A stretch of 64,000 nt of DNA from Flavobacterium sp. 270 (GCF_004368785.1 NZ_SODM01000003.1:682001-746000), one strand, 5' to 3'. Positions 35,122 through 45,202 are shown, counted from the stretch's first letter. Notes: a model not told the origin generated them from the sequence alone. Numbers and translations: made by a program.

Positions 35122-35229
35122 TTTTTACTTATTTCTAATCAATGTGCAGCTGATACATTCGGCGCAACTTTGTAATGTTCAAAAGAAACAAATATTATAA
35201 ACATTATAAAACATTTAAAATTAGAAATC

Positions 35230-36087
35230 ATGTCAAAAACAATTTTTATTACAGGAACAAGTACAGGTTTTGGAAAACTTACAGCAGTAACATTAGCTAA
35301 TGCAGGACATTCAGTGATTGCAGGAATGCGCGGCACAAATGATAAAAATGCAGCAGCAAAAAAAGAATTAGAAGCAATTGCCAACATCGAAGTAGTAGAT
35401 ATCGATATTACAGAAGATGTTTCTGTTACAAAAGCCTTTGAAAAAATAATTACCAAATACGGAAAAATTGATGTTCTTATCAATAATGCAGCTGTAAGCG
35501 GTTTTGGTTTATTAGAAGGATATTCAATCGATCAGGTTCGCAAAATGTTTGATGTAAACGTTTACAGTGTGTTACGTATGTATCAGGCTGTACTTCCTTC
35601 TATGAGAAAAGAAAAAAGTGGTCTTATCATAAATATTACCACTGGAGCAAGCGGTCACACACTTCCTTTTATGATTCCTTATATCTCTTCAAAATTGGTA
35701 GTTGAAAGTTTTACAGAAGGGTTGCAAGATGAACTTGCCGATTACGGAATTGAAAATGTAAGCATACAGCCGGGTGTTTATCCAACAGAAATGAATAACG
35801 GATCTAAAGCAGGAATTAATGCTGACAAACAGGAAATTGTAGATCAATATGGTGATGCTGCCACAGAAAAATTTAACGCTTTAGGAACTGCTTTGTTTGG
35901 AAAAATGGCTCAGTTTGATATGAACCCGCAGACAATTGCTGATGGAATTCTTGAATTAGTTAACATGAAAAAAGGAGAGCGACCACTTCGTTTTCCATTA
36001 GATGCCATTGCTCAGGGAACCGATAAAGAATTCATAAAAGCACGCGCCGACATAAAAGCAAAATGGTTAGCAGCTTATACTAATTAA
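35230..36087 (+). CDS. Short-chain dehydrogenase/reductase (SDR)
   Basis: This is a 285-residue classical SDR with an NAD(P)-binding TGTSTGFG at residues 8-15. NNAAVSG (around residue 87) stands in place of NNAG. The catalytic Ser is in ITTGASG (around 138) and the Tyr-Lys pair in YISSK (around 154). The PG loop is IQPGVYPTEMN (around 178). Asp at the end of the second strand region is not clear enough to decide NADH against NADPH. The substrate is unknown. A secreted VOC/NTF2 gene follows 48 nt later, so both may be one operon controlled by the Crp/Fnr regulator through the palindrome upstream. Confidence 0.93.
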   Translation: MSKTIFITGTSTGFGKLTAVTLANAGHSVIAGMRGTNDKNAAAKKELEAIANIEVVDIDITEDVSVTKAFEKIITKYGKIDVLINNAAVSGFGLLEGYSIDQVRKMFDVNVYSVLRMYQAVLPSMRKEKSGLIINITTGASGHTLPFMIPYISSKLVVESFTEGLQDELADYGIENVSIQPGVYPTEMNNGSKAGINADKQEIVDQYGDAATEKFNALGTALFGKMAQFDMNPQTIADGILELVNMKKGERPLRFPLDAIAQGTDKEFIKARADIKAKWLAAYTN

Positions 36088-36135
36088 TTCCACTTCTTAA
36101 ACAGTTTATAAATATCAAAGAATTTTAGAAAAGTC

Positions 36136-37143
36136 ATGAAAACAAATCATAAAAAATCAAATCAGAAATTACAAACGTCAGCAGCAGTACTTATGAATGC
36201 TATAATACTATTTTCTGCTTCAGAAAAAATCAGTGCGCAAAATCACGCAGGAATAATCGGAATAGATCATGTCGGAATTAATGTTCCGGATCTAAATACT
36301 GCAATGCCATTTTTTAGCGATGTTCTTGGTTTTACACCAGTTACGCAACTAGGCCCAATACCGCTTGATAAAGCCTGGAAAGAATTGAATAACATTAATC
36401 CTGAAACAGGAGCAGTAACTATAAAAATGATAAACGCAGGAACTGGCGCAAGTATCGAAGTGTTTCAGTATGCAGATAATCAAGGCAGTAAAACAAATCC
36501 AAAATCTGATGATTTAGGCGCAACACATATTGCTTTTTACGTTTCAGACATTCACGCAAGTGTGAAATTTTTAAAAAGCAAAGGTGTAAAAATAATAGGA
36601 GAACCTTTTTTAACACCTTCTGGAGATACAGCGGGAGAAACATGGGTTTACTTTGAAACGCCTTGGGGGGCTAAAATGGAATTGGTTTCTTACCCAAATG
36701 GAAAAGGATATCAAAAAGCCAATCCAAAAACAGTTTTGTGGTCACCAAAAGACAGTGCAAAACCAAAAACTTTTGCTAATGATTACGATTCTAAAAAGAA
36801 TACAGCACTCATAGAAAGCCACCTTAAAATTTGGAATGAAAAAGACGCAGCAAAACGAAATGTATTATTAAATCAGTTTTACGTATCTGATATAGAAATG
36901 GTAGACCGTCATTTTATTGCTATAGGAAATGATGAAATCAGTAAATTTATTGTTGACCTTCATACCAAAAATCCTGAATTTACATTTACCGCCAAATCAG
37001 TTGAGACCAATCATAATGTAGTTCGTTTGTATTGGCAGTTTGGCTCAAAAGCAAAACCTGCTGTAGTTTCGGGAATGGATTTGTTTGTAATTGAAAACAG
37101 TAAAATCCAGAAATTATATGTTTTTGTGGATGAAAAAAAATAA
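36136..37143 (+). CDS. Exported VOC (glyoxalase/bleomycin-resistance fold) protein with C-terminal NTF2/SnoaL-like domain
   Basis: The 335-residue chain begins with a positively charged region and a hydrophobic stretch (TSAAVLMNAIILFSASEKISAQ) that reads as a signal peptide. Residues about 40-190 form a VOC domain: IIGIDHVGINVPDLNTAMPFFSDVLGF, DDLGATHIAFYVSDI and TWVYFETPWGAKMELVSYP, with His and Glu metal ligands. Residues about 215-335 look like an NTF2/SnoaL-like cone (ALIESHLKIWNEKDAAKRNVLLNQFYVSDIEMVDRHFIAIGNDEISKFI). This two-domain, exported arrangement is uncommon, and the reaction is unknown. It lies 48 nt downstream of the SDR gene and ends at a strong terminator. Confidence 0.82.
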   Translation: MKTNHKKSNQKLQTSAAVLMNAIILFSASEKISAQNHAGIIGIDHVGINVPDLNTAMPFFSDVLGFTPVTQLGPIPLDKAWKELNNINPETGAVTIKMINAGTGASIEVFQYADNQGSKTNPKSDDLGATHIAFYVSDIHASVKFLKSKGVKIIGEPFLTPSGDTAGETWVYFETPWGAKMELVSYPNGKGYQKANPKTVLWSPKDSAKPKTFANDYDSKKNTALIESHLKIWNEKDAAKRNVLLNQFYVSDIEMVDRHFIAIGNDEISKFIVDLHTKNPEFTFTAKSVETNHNVVRLYWQFGSKAKPAVVSGMDLFVIENSKIQKLYVFVDEKK

Positions 37144-37168
37144 CGTTCTATTTATTATTCAATAAAAA

Positions 37169-37206
37169 AAGCCTGTAAAGATTCTACTTTACAGGCTTTT
37201 TTTTTT
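37169..37206 (+). terminator. Intrinsic terminator after the VOC gene
   Basis: A 12-bp stem (AAGCCTGTAAAG / CTTTACAGGCTT) is followed by a T-run. It insulates the upstream genes from the Tc toxin locus. Confidence 0.93.
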
Positions 37207-37471
37207 CTTACATATATTGATTTTTATTTTTTAAGAATAATCTTCTGTTTTTTTAAAAATAAAAAGGTTTGTCTTTTATTTTAATTATATTTGATATCTT
37301 AAATATCTTTATATCAGTATTTTGTGTTTTTTTATTTCAGAAATAAGAAATGTTAAACACAAATTCTAATAAGTAATAAATATTTTTATAAGCTATATAA
37401 TTAACTTTTTACTTACAAGCCGATAACGTTTTTCCTTATTTGCCTTTGCCTCATGCATAAAAAAATAAGTA
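37207..37471 (+). other. Upstream region of the Tc toxin genes
   Basis: This A+T-rich stretch of 265 nt has no coding character. TATATTTG at 37286-37293 matches the -7 box, and a TTTG at 37268-37271 precedes it by only 14 nt, which is short for a -33 box. If used, this gives a leader of about 170 nt. No other regulatory signal was recognised. Confidence 0.4.
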
Positions 37472-40400
37472 ATGAAAGAAATATCAGAAAACAAACCCGG
37501 CAGTGATTTCCTTAAAACAGATAAAGGAAAAACGAAATCAAACTCAATCGAGATTCCTTCCATTTCTTTGCCCAAAGGCGGAGGTGCAATTAAAGGCATA
37601 GACGAAAAATTTTCGGTCAATGCAGCAAACGGAACAGCTTCTTTTTCGGTAGCACTTCCTTTTTCGCCCGCTCGCGGCGCATCACCTTCGTTAGGACTTT
37701 CGTATAGTTCCGGTTCGGGAAATGGAATTTTTGGTTTAGGATGGAATTTAAGTCTTTCATCCATAAAAAGAAAAACAGACAAAGAAATTCCGCAATATCT
37801 GGATTCCCTTAATTCTGATACTTTTCTTTTTTCTGAGACAGAAGATCTGGTTCCTGAATTTAAAAAAGACGATGACGGTAATTTTATAAAAGGCTCCGAT
37901 GATGAATACGAAATAAATGAAAGAGATTCTACAGATGGGCTTTTTGTAATTAGAAATTACAGACCAAGAATAGAAGGCTTATTTGGGCGCATAGAAAGAT
38001 GGACAGAAAAAAGCACCGCCAGAATAAAATGGCGGGTTATAACTAAAGATAATGCCACAACTTTATACGGCTGGACCGATAATTCGATACTTTACTGCCC
38101 AAATGATATAAGAAAAATATATACATGGTTTCCGGAATTTGTATTTGATGACAAAGGAAATTGTTCGCAGTATATTTATAAAAAAGAAGATGAAACGGGT
38201 TTTGATGAATCTTTGCTGCACAATAAAAACAGATTAAAAGAGGGTTTAATTACCTATTCTAATCTTTATCTTGAAAAAGTATTGTACGGAAACAAAACGC
38301 CATACGAAGGATTTGAAACTGCTTTCCCCTCTGAAACAGATTTTATGTTCCAGACCGTTTTTGATTACGGAACCACAGACACAATCAATGAATCTTTTGA
38401 AAAAATAAACAACTGGAATTTCCGCCCTGATGCTTTTTCAGAATATAAAACCGGATTTGAAATTAGAACCACACGTTTATGCAATCGGGTTTTATTGTTT
38501 CATGTTTTGGATGAAATGGCCGTAAAACCAGATAAATCAGATAAAAAAACACTCGTTAGATCTTTAAATTTTGAATACGATACTGCTGTCGAGCAGGATT
38601 TTACCTTCTTAAAAAAGATAAGCTCTTATGGTTATATTAAAAAAACTGATGGATCTTATTCTTATAAAAAGCTCCCGCCGATGGAGTTTAATTATCAAAA
38701 ACATGAATGGAATAATAAAATTGAATCTGTTTTACCAGAAGATTTAATTCATGCGCCTATTGGTTTAGACGAACAGCAATATCAGTTTGTCGATTTATAT
38801 AATGAAGGTTTATCCGGGCTTTTAACAGAGCAGGGAACTGGCTGGTATTACAAACATAACTTAGGAGACGGAAAATTTGAACAAGCAAAATTAGTCTCGC
38901 CAAAACCTTCTTTTTCCGGAGTGGGCGGGCAATTTCACTTAACAGATCTCGATGCCGACGGAGGTAAACAGCTTGTAAGTTTAAATGATGAACCAAAAGG
39001 TTTTTTTGAACTGAATGACGATGACGAATGGGAAGGTTTTAAATCTTTTAAAGCAATGCCAAACATCAATTTCAGTGATGTCAATACAAGAATGCTGGAT
39101 TTAAATGGAGACGGAAAACCAGAAGTTGTAATTTCTGAAGATCAGGTTTTTACATGGTACGAATCTGATGGTAAAAACGGATATACCGCATCCAAAAAAA
39201 CATCAAAATCATTTGATGAAGAATCAGGTCCCAATATTGTTTTTGCCGATGAAAAACAAACTATTTATCTAGCCGATATGTCTGGCAGCGGCATGATAGA
39301 TATTTTAAGAATCCGTAATGGAGAAATTTGTTATTGGCCAAACTTAGGTTACGGTAATTTTGGTGCCAAAGTAGCAATGGATAATGCGCCGGTTTTTGAT
39401 CATCCCGATTCTTTTAATCCATCTTATTTGCGGTTATCAGATATTGACGGTTCAGGAACAGCAGATATTATTTATCTAGGCAAGAATAAATTCAGCTGTT
39501 GGAAAAATCTAAGCGGGAATCGTTTTAGCACAATTCCTTTTGAAATTGATCCGTTTCCCGAAATTTATTCGCAGTCAAAAATCGCATTAACCGATTTATT
39601 AGGAAATGGATTGTCCTGTATTGTCTGGTCAAGTTCTCTTCCAAAAGATGCAAATGAACCTTTGCGGTATATTGACCTTATGAACAGCAAGAAAGCTCAT
39701 GTTATGATAGGCTATATTAATAATATGGGAAAAGAAACGGCATTAGAATATACTCCTTCGACCAAATTTTACTTAGAAGATAAAAAAGCCGGCAAACCCT
39801 GGGTAACCAAATTACATTTTCCTGTTTACTGCGTTTCTAAAACCACAACCCGAGATAAAATATCGGGTTATAAGTTTGTAAGCGAATACAAATATCATCA
39901 TGGTTATTACGATCACCAAGAAAGAGAATTTCGTGGTTTTGGAATGGTAGAACAAATTGATGCTGAAACATTTGAACATTGGGTAAAAAGCGATACCGCT
40001 AATATAACTGAAGAAGTACTGCATCAGGAACCTGTAATATCTAAAAACTGGTATCATACCGGTGCATTTTTGCGAAAAGATAAAATTTTAAATCAGTTCG
40101 AAAATGATTATTGGTATAATGAAATGAACAGGAAACTGGACATTAATGTTATACATAACGAAAGAAAACTTCCGGAAGCAAAAATAATTTTGGCACCCGG
40201 AATTGACGAACAGGTTTTAAAAAAACTCTCCGGCGATGAATGGTGCGAAGCTTTGAGAGCCTGCAAAGGAATGAGTTTACGATCTGAAATTTTTGCAAAA
40301 GATGCCATAAAATTCGAAAATAGCGATGACGCAGTTAAAAAAGAATTAACCCCGTTTTCTGTAAGTACCCATAATTGTATTATCGAATTGCTGCAGCCAA

Positions 40401-43400
40401 AAGGCAAAAATAAATACGCTGTTTTTATAGTAAAAGAAAGCGAAGCCGTTACTTATAATTATGAACGTAATACCGAAGATCCCAGAATAGCCCATAATCT
40501 AAATATAAAATTAGATCAGTATGCCAATGTAATAGAATCGGCATCAATAGTTTATCCGCGCTTGTTAGAAGATGCCTCACTTCCCGATGCAGCAAAAACA
40601 GAACAGAATAAAACAATAGTAATTTACACTCAGAATAATTTTACCAACGACATTATAGAAGAAAACAAATATCGGCTTAGACTGCCATCAGAAACAAAAA
40701 CGTACGATATAAAAGGAAATAAATTTGAAAACCCTACAGGTTTATTTAAAATTGAAGATTTTGATAATCCGCACAGCTTACCGCCTTACAATATTTTTGA
40801 TTCTTCTGCAGTTGTGCCTTATTTTCAATACAATAATAGCGTAGCAAGCGGTACACAAAAAAGGTTAATAGAACACGCTCGTTCTTTTTATTATAACAAC
40901 AATTTATTGACAGGTTTGCCTTTAGGCAAATTAGATTCTTTGGCAATATCTTACCAAAATCATCAGCTGGCTTATACGCCAGAATTGTTAGAAAATATTT
41001 ATGAGGATAAAGTAGACGATACATTACTTACAGAAGGAAAATTTGTGCACAGTGAAAACGATGATAATTGGTGGATTCAGTCTGGTACAACACAATTTTT
41101 AAATGGAGGAGAAACTGCAGCAAATGCCAAAAACAGATTCTATCTGCCAATTCTGTATAAAGACCCTTATGAAGCCGAAACCAAAGTTAAATATTACAAA
41201 GATTATTTTCTTTTTATAGAAGAAATCCAAGACAATTTAGGCCATAAAACCAAAGTCGAAAGCTTTAATTTTAGAACCCTTTCTCCCAAAAAAATGAAGG
41301 ACATAAATGGCAATTATTCTGAATCGGTTTGCGATGAACTGGGTTTAGTAAAAGCAATTGCAATAATGGGAAAAGGCAGTGAAGCCGATGAAATTGCGGG
41401 TATTTCAGAAATAACAGATAATACAGAATCAGCATTAATAGCAAGTTTTTTTCAAGCTCCGGATTCAGTCCAGCTTACAGTTATTGGAAAAGAATTATTA
41501 AAACATTCTTCTGCCCGTTTTTTTTATGATTTTGAAAACTACTTAAATTCAGGACAGCCGGCTACAACAGTTTCAATAGCAAGAGAACAGCATTTTAAAA
41601 ATAATCCAGATTCACCCGTTCAGATCGCATTTGAGTATTCTAATGGAATAGGTGAAGTAATCATGAAAAAATTACAGGCAGAGCCGGGCGCTGCAAAACA
41701 GGTCACTGTTAATCCAAACAACACAATTTCTATCACAGAAATAAATACAGATGCAGGCATTCCAAAACAACTGCGGTGGATTGGCAACGGAAGGACTATA
41801 AAAAACAATAAAGGAAAAGCAGTAAAACAATATGAACCTTATTTTGCGATAACATGGAAGTATGAAAATTATAAAGAATTAGTAGAAACGGGCGTTACAC
41901 CAATAATGTTTTATGACGCAATAGGCAGGTTGATTAAAACCCAAATGCCAGATGATACTTTTACAAAAATAGAATTTGATTCTTGGAAACAAACCGTTTA
42001 TGATTCCAGTGATACTGTTCTAGAATCATTATGGTATCAAAACCGCAGCAACAGGCTTATTGATGCCGAACTTTTAACCGAAGGAAAAGATCCCGTAAAA
42101 GAAAAAACGGCCGCCGACAAAGCAGCCAAACATGCTGATACACCAAATATTTTGCATTTTAATACTTTAGGAAGACCTGTTTTATCAATTGAACATAATA
42201 TTAATCCAATAACTAATGAAGTAGAGTTTCATAAAACCAAGATATTTTTAGATACCGAAGGCAATTTACGCACCGTTACTGATGCCAGACAAATTACTGA
42301 AAACAGTAATTTAGGAAATATTGTAATGCAGTATAAATATGATATGCTGGGGAATTTGGTTTATCAAAACAGCATGGATTCTGGTGAGCGCTGGCTTTTA
42401 TTAAACATTTTGGGTAATCCGCTCCGAACCTGGGATCAGCGAAATCATGAGTTTCAATATTTTTATGACTCGTCTCATCGTCCCGTTTACAGCAAAATTT
42501 TGGGTGGAGAAAGCAGTGTATTATTAAACAATATATTTCAAAAGATAATATATGCAGAAAGCCTTTTATTACCAGACAGAAGCAATGAAACAGCTTTGCA
42601 GGCCATTAATGTTTTAGGAAAACCTATTGCACTTTATGATACCGGAGGAGTAATGCTGACTCCGGAATATGATTTTAAAGGACAGCCGCTTTTTACTACA
42701 CAGAAATTATTTAAAAAATATAAGGAAACTGTCAATTGGACCGATGCCAATTTAAGTATTGATTTAGAACCGGGTTTAGGTTTTACTTCTTTTGCAGAAA
42801 CAGATGCTTTGGGAAGAGTTACCAGACAAACCGCAGAAGATGGAAGTATAATCACAGCATCCTATAACGAATCTGGATTGCTTAATGGGCAAGAAGTGCA
42901 GCATAATTCTCCTTCACTCTCACAGGTATATATAAAAAATATTGATTATAATGAAAAAGGACAGCGTATTAAAATTATTTATGGAAATGATGTAATAACA
43001 ACATTTTTCTATGATAAAAAGACATTTTGTGTAAATCATATTCAAACCAAACGAAAAAATAATGATCCGCTGCAAGATTGGTATTACACCTTTGATGCTG
43101 TGGGGAATATTACGCACATTGAAGACAAAAATATCCCAGTCGCTTTTTTTGATAATCAAAAAATAACAGGCGATTCACAATACACTTATGATGCACTGTA
43201 TCGACTAATAGAAGCCAAAGGACGCGAAAATGATGCAGCACTTTCGTTTACAAACAAAGACAATTGGAACGATCTGTCTTATATGCACACCCATAATAAT
43301 GGAGATATAATGTCTGTACGCAATTATACACAAAGTTATAAATATGATTTTGTGGGCAATATAGAAGAAATGCGCCATCAGGCATCGGCAAATAATTGGA

Positions 43401-45202
43401 CGCGGATTTATGAATATGAAAAAAATAATAATCGTTTAAAAAATACCAAAATAGGAACAGAAACCTATGTTTATAAACATCATACAACGCACGGGTTTAT
43501 TACCGAAATGCCGCATCTAGATGAAATGAGCTGGAGTTTTAAAGAAGAACTTATCAAAACCATTAGGCAAAAAGTAAATCCAGGCAATGGAACTGCAGAA
43601 ACTACTTATTATCAATATAATGGACAAGGACAGCGTATTCGAAAAATAACAGAAAACAGTGCTTCTGAAGGAAATATTCCAACAATAAAAAACGAAAGAA
43701 TTTATATTGGAGGTTATGAAACCTTTAGAAAATATCAAAGTAATACGATTGTTTTTGAACGGGAAACCTTAAGTCTGATAGATAAAGGAAATAGGTTTGC
43801 AATGATTGATACCATCAAAGAAAATACAACTTTGTCACCACCGCCCGAAGATAAAAAAGGCGCTAGATTAACTCGATATCAATTACACAATCATTTAGGA
43901 TCTTCAGCCTTAGAGCTGGATGAAAATGCACAGATAATAAGTTACGAAGAATATCATCCTTTTGGAACTACGGCTTATCAAGCACAGAATGCCACTATAA
44001 AAGCCACAGCAAAACGGTATCGTTTTACAGGAATGGAACGTGACGAAGAAACAGGTCTCGAATATCATTCGGCAAGATATTATATAGCGTGGTTAGCAAG
44101 ATGGCTCAATACAGACCCAATTGGCATTGGTGATGGTATCAATGTGTATGCTTATTGTAAAGGAAATCCAGTAATGGTCTTAGATCCATCTGGAACAGAT
44201 GGTGAGACTTGTGGTGTTTGGGATGAAGAAACATTAAGCTGCCATGCTGAAGCTTGTCCTACAGAATCAACACCGCTTGATGAAGCTCCAACTCCTTCTA
44301 CACCGCCAAGAGTTGCAGTTAGAAGAAGACCAACACCTCCACCGCCAGAACCACCTCCACCTGCAGTAATTGAAGGACCAACAATAAGAGCAGAAACTAA
44401 TGAGGAAAGAATCCAAAGAGAGGGGGATCAGTTTTTAAACTTAGAAGCTAATCCATGGGATATGTATCCGGAATTAGGAATTCCTTATGGAATTTTAAAA
44501 GGGCTAAAGCATTCTATCTATGTACCTATAAGAGAATTAATTTCTGAAACTCCAATTAATTATATAGATTCAAATGGGAATGTAGCTGAATATACTGGAA
44601 GAAGAGATCATACAGATGCTATACCTGCATTGGCAAATATTGCATTACTTTTTACACCTGCACCAAAAGGAGTTGGCCCAGGATTTCTAGGTGAAGAATT
44701 AAGTGCGGAAGTTGTTGCCGAAAATATTGCCGCTTGGAGAAATCTTGCCGGTAGTTCTGCTCCAATATTCGAAGAAGGGGTAGCAATTGGAGCTGCAGAT
44801 GAATTAGCTTTAGTAGGACATGGAGTAAGAACCGAAGCATCAATAATGGAAGAAGCAGGGGCGAGCTTTGTTAGGATCGGTGAACGAGATTTAAATCCTG
44901 TTGAATTAGCTGATATGTTACAAGGACAAGGTTGGCAAGGAGGAACTTTAAGACTATTATCATGTAGGACTGGTGTACCATGTTCAGAAGGAGTTGTATT
45001 TGGGGAATCTTTAAGCGGAATTTTAAATGGAAGAGGATTAACGACAACAGTTGTAGCTCCAAGAGGTGCAGTACAGATAGGAAGTGAAATGATGGGAACT
45101 GGAGTACCAGTAATTTCTAGAACCCCTGAAGGTGTTATGACTTGGGGCTTGGGTAGAACGCGAGATGGTGTATTTATACCAAGTTTTAATTATTATCCTT
45201 AA
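37472..45202 (+). CDS. Fused Tc toxin TcB-TcC subunit (SpvB / TcdB / Rhs cocoon) with C-terminal protease-like payload
   Basis: This 2576-residue protein has no signal peptide. The SpvB-like N-terminus (around residues 25-320) has ISLPKGGGAIKGIDEKFSVN and SSGSGNGIFGLGWNLSLSSIKRKTD. FG-GAP/VCBS-like repeats follow (around 425-690: FHLTDLDADGG, RLSDIDGSGTADII), then TcdB middle domains (around 700-1055, with SVSTHNCIIELLQPKGKNKYAVFIV). RHS/YD repeats continue to a core at about 2133-2243 (GMERDEETGLEYHSARYY, LDPSG). TcB (about 1480) and TcC (about 960) are usually separate genes; here one chain makes the whole hollow shell. The variable tail (2244-2576) has a proline-rich linker (around 2287-2301) and a domain with LVGHG (His2450) and LRLLSC (Cys2498), resembling clan CD/C80 proteases. 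The TcA gene follows after 74 nt. Confidence 0.93.
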   Translation: MKEISENKPGSDFLKTDKGKTKSNSIEIPSISLPKGGGAIKGIDEKFSVNAANGTASFSVALPFSPARGASPSLGLSYSSGSGNGIFGLGWNLSLSSIKRKTDKEIPQYLDSLNSDTFLFSETEDLVPEFKKDDDGNFIKGSDDEYEINERDSTDGLFVIRNYRPRIEGLFGRIERWTEKSTARIKWRVITKDNATTLYGWTDNSILYCPNDIRKIYTWFPEFVFDDKGNCSQYIYKKEDETGFDESLLHNKNRLKEGLITYSNLYLEKVLYGNKTPYEGFETAFPSETDFMFQTVFDYGTTDTINESFEKINNWNFRPDAFSEYKTGFEIRTTRLCNRVLLFHVLDEMAVKPDKSDKKTLVRSLNFEYDTAVEQDFTFLKKISSYGYIKKTDGSYSYKKLPPMEFNYQKHEWNNKIESVLPEDLIHAPIGLDEQQYQFVDLYNEGLSGLLTEQGTGWYYKHNLGDGKFEQAKLVSPKPSFSGVGGQFHLTDLDADGGKQLVSLNDEPKGFFELNDDDEWEGFKSFKAMPNINFSDVNTRMLDLNGDGKPEVVISEDQVFTWYESDGKNGYTASKKTSKSFDEESGPNIVFADEKQTIYLADMSGSGMIDILRIRNGEICYWPNLGYGNFGAKVAMDNAPVFDHPDSFNPSYLRLSDIDGSGTADIIYLGKNKFSCWKNLSGNRFSTIPFEIDPFPEIYSQSKIALTDLLGNGLSCIVWSSSLPKDANEPLRYIDLMNSKKAHVMIGYINNMGKETALEYTPSTKFYLEDKKAGKPWVTKLHFPVYCVSKTTTRDKISGYKFVSEYKYHHGYYDHQEREFRGFGMVEQIDAETFEHWVKSDTANITEEVLHQEPVISKNWYHTGAFLRKDKILNQFENDYWYNEMNRKLDINVIHNERKLPEAKIILAPGIDEQVLKKLSGDEWCEALRACKGMSLRSEIFAKDAIKFENSDDAVKKELTPFSVSTHNCIIELLQPKGKNKYAVFIVKESEAVTYNYERNTEDPRIAHNLNIKLDQYANVIESASIVYPRLLEDASLPDAAKTEQNKTIVIYTQNNFTNDIIEENKYRLRLPSETKTYDIKGNKFENPTGLFKIEDFDNPHSLPPYNIFDSSAVVPYFQYNNSVASGTQKRLIEHARSFYYNNNLLTGLPLGKLDSLAISYQNHQLAYTPELLENIYEDKVDDTLLTEGKFVHSENDDNWWIQSGTTQFLNGGETAANAKNRFYLPILYKDPYEAETKVKYYKDYFLFIEEIQDNLGHKTKVESFNFRTLSPKKMKDINGNYSESVCDELGLVKAIAIMGKGSEADEIAGISEITDNTESALIASFFQAPDSVQLTVIGKELLKHSSARFFYDFENYLNSGQPATTVSIAREQHFKNNPDSPVQIAFEYSNGIGEVIMKKLQAEPGAAKQVTVNPNNTISITEINTDAGIPKQLRWIGNGRTIKNNKGKAVKQYEPYFAITWKYENYKELVETGVTPIMFYDAIGRLIKTQMPDDTFTKIEFDSWKQTVYDSSDTVLESLWYQNRSNRLIDAELLTEGKDPVKEKTAADKAAKHADTPNILHFNTLGRPVLSIEHNINPITNEVEFHKTKIFLDTEGNLRTVTDARQITENSNLGNIVMQYKYDMLGNLVYQNSMDSGERWLLLNILGNPLRTWDQRNHEFQYFYDSSHRPVYSKILGGESSVLLNNIFQKIIYAESLLLPDRSNETALQAINVLGKPIALYDTGGVMLTPEYDFKGQPLFTTQKLFKKYKETVNWTDANLSIDLEPGLGFTSFAETDALGRVTRQTAEDGSIITASYNESGLLNGQEVQHNSPSLSQVYIKNIDYNEKGQRIKIIYGNDVITTFFYDKKTFCVNHIQTKRKNNDPLQDWYYTFDAVGNITHIEDKNIPVAFFDNQKITGDSQYTYDALYRLIEAKGRENDAALSFTNKDNWNDLSYMHTHNNGDIMSVRNYTQSYKYDFVGNIEEMRHQASANNWTRIYEYEKNNNRLKNTKIGTETYVYKHHTTHGFITEMPHLDEMSWSFKEELIKTIRQKVNPGNGTAETTYYQYNGQGQRIRKITENSASEGNIPTIKNERIYIGGYETFRKYQSNTIVFERETLSLIDKGNRFAMIDTIKENTTLSPPPEDKKGARLTRYQLHNHLGSSALELDENAQIISYEEYHPFGTTAYQAQNATIKATAKRYRFTGMERDEETGLEYHSARYYIAWLARWLNTDPIGIGDGINVYAYCKGNPVMVLDPSGTDGETCGVWDEETLSCHAEACPTESTPLDEAPTPSTPPRVAVRRRPTPPPPEPPPPAVIEGPTIRAETNEERIQREGDQFLNLEANPWDMYPELGIPYGILKGLKHSIYVPIRELISETPINYIDSNGNVAEYTGRRDHTDAIPALANIALLFTPAPKGVGPGFLGEELSAEVVAENIAAWRNLAGSSAPIFEEGVAIGAADELALVGHGVRTEASIMEEAGASFVRIGERDLNPVELADMLQGQGWQGGTLRLLSCRTGVPCSEGVVFGESLSGILNGRGLTTTVVAPRGAVQIGSEMMGTGVPVISRTPEGVMTWGLGRTRDGVFIPSFNYYP

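Noticed and set aside
37472..45202. Type VI secretion Rhs effector with an immunity gene
   Set aside because: The SpvB and TcdB middle domains and the adjacent TcA gene identify a Tc complex. There is no PAAR domain, and the 74-nt gap after it has no room for an immunity gene.
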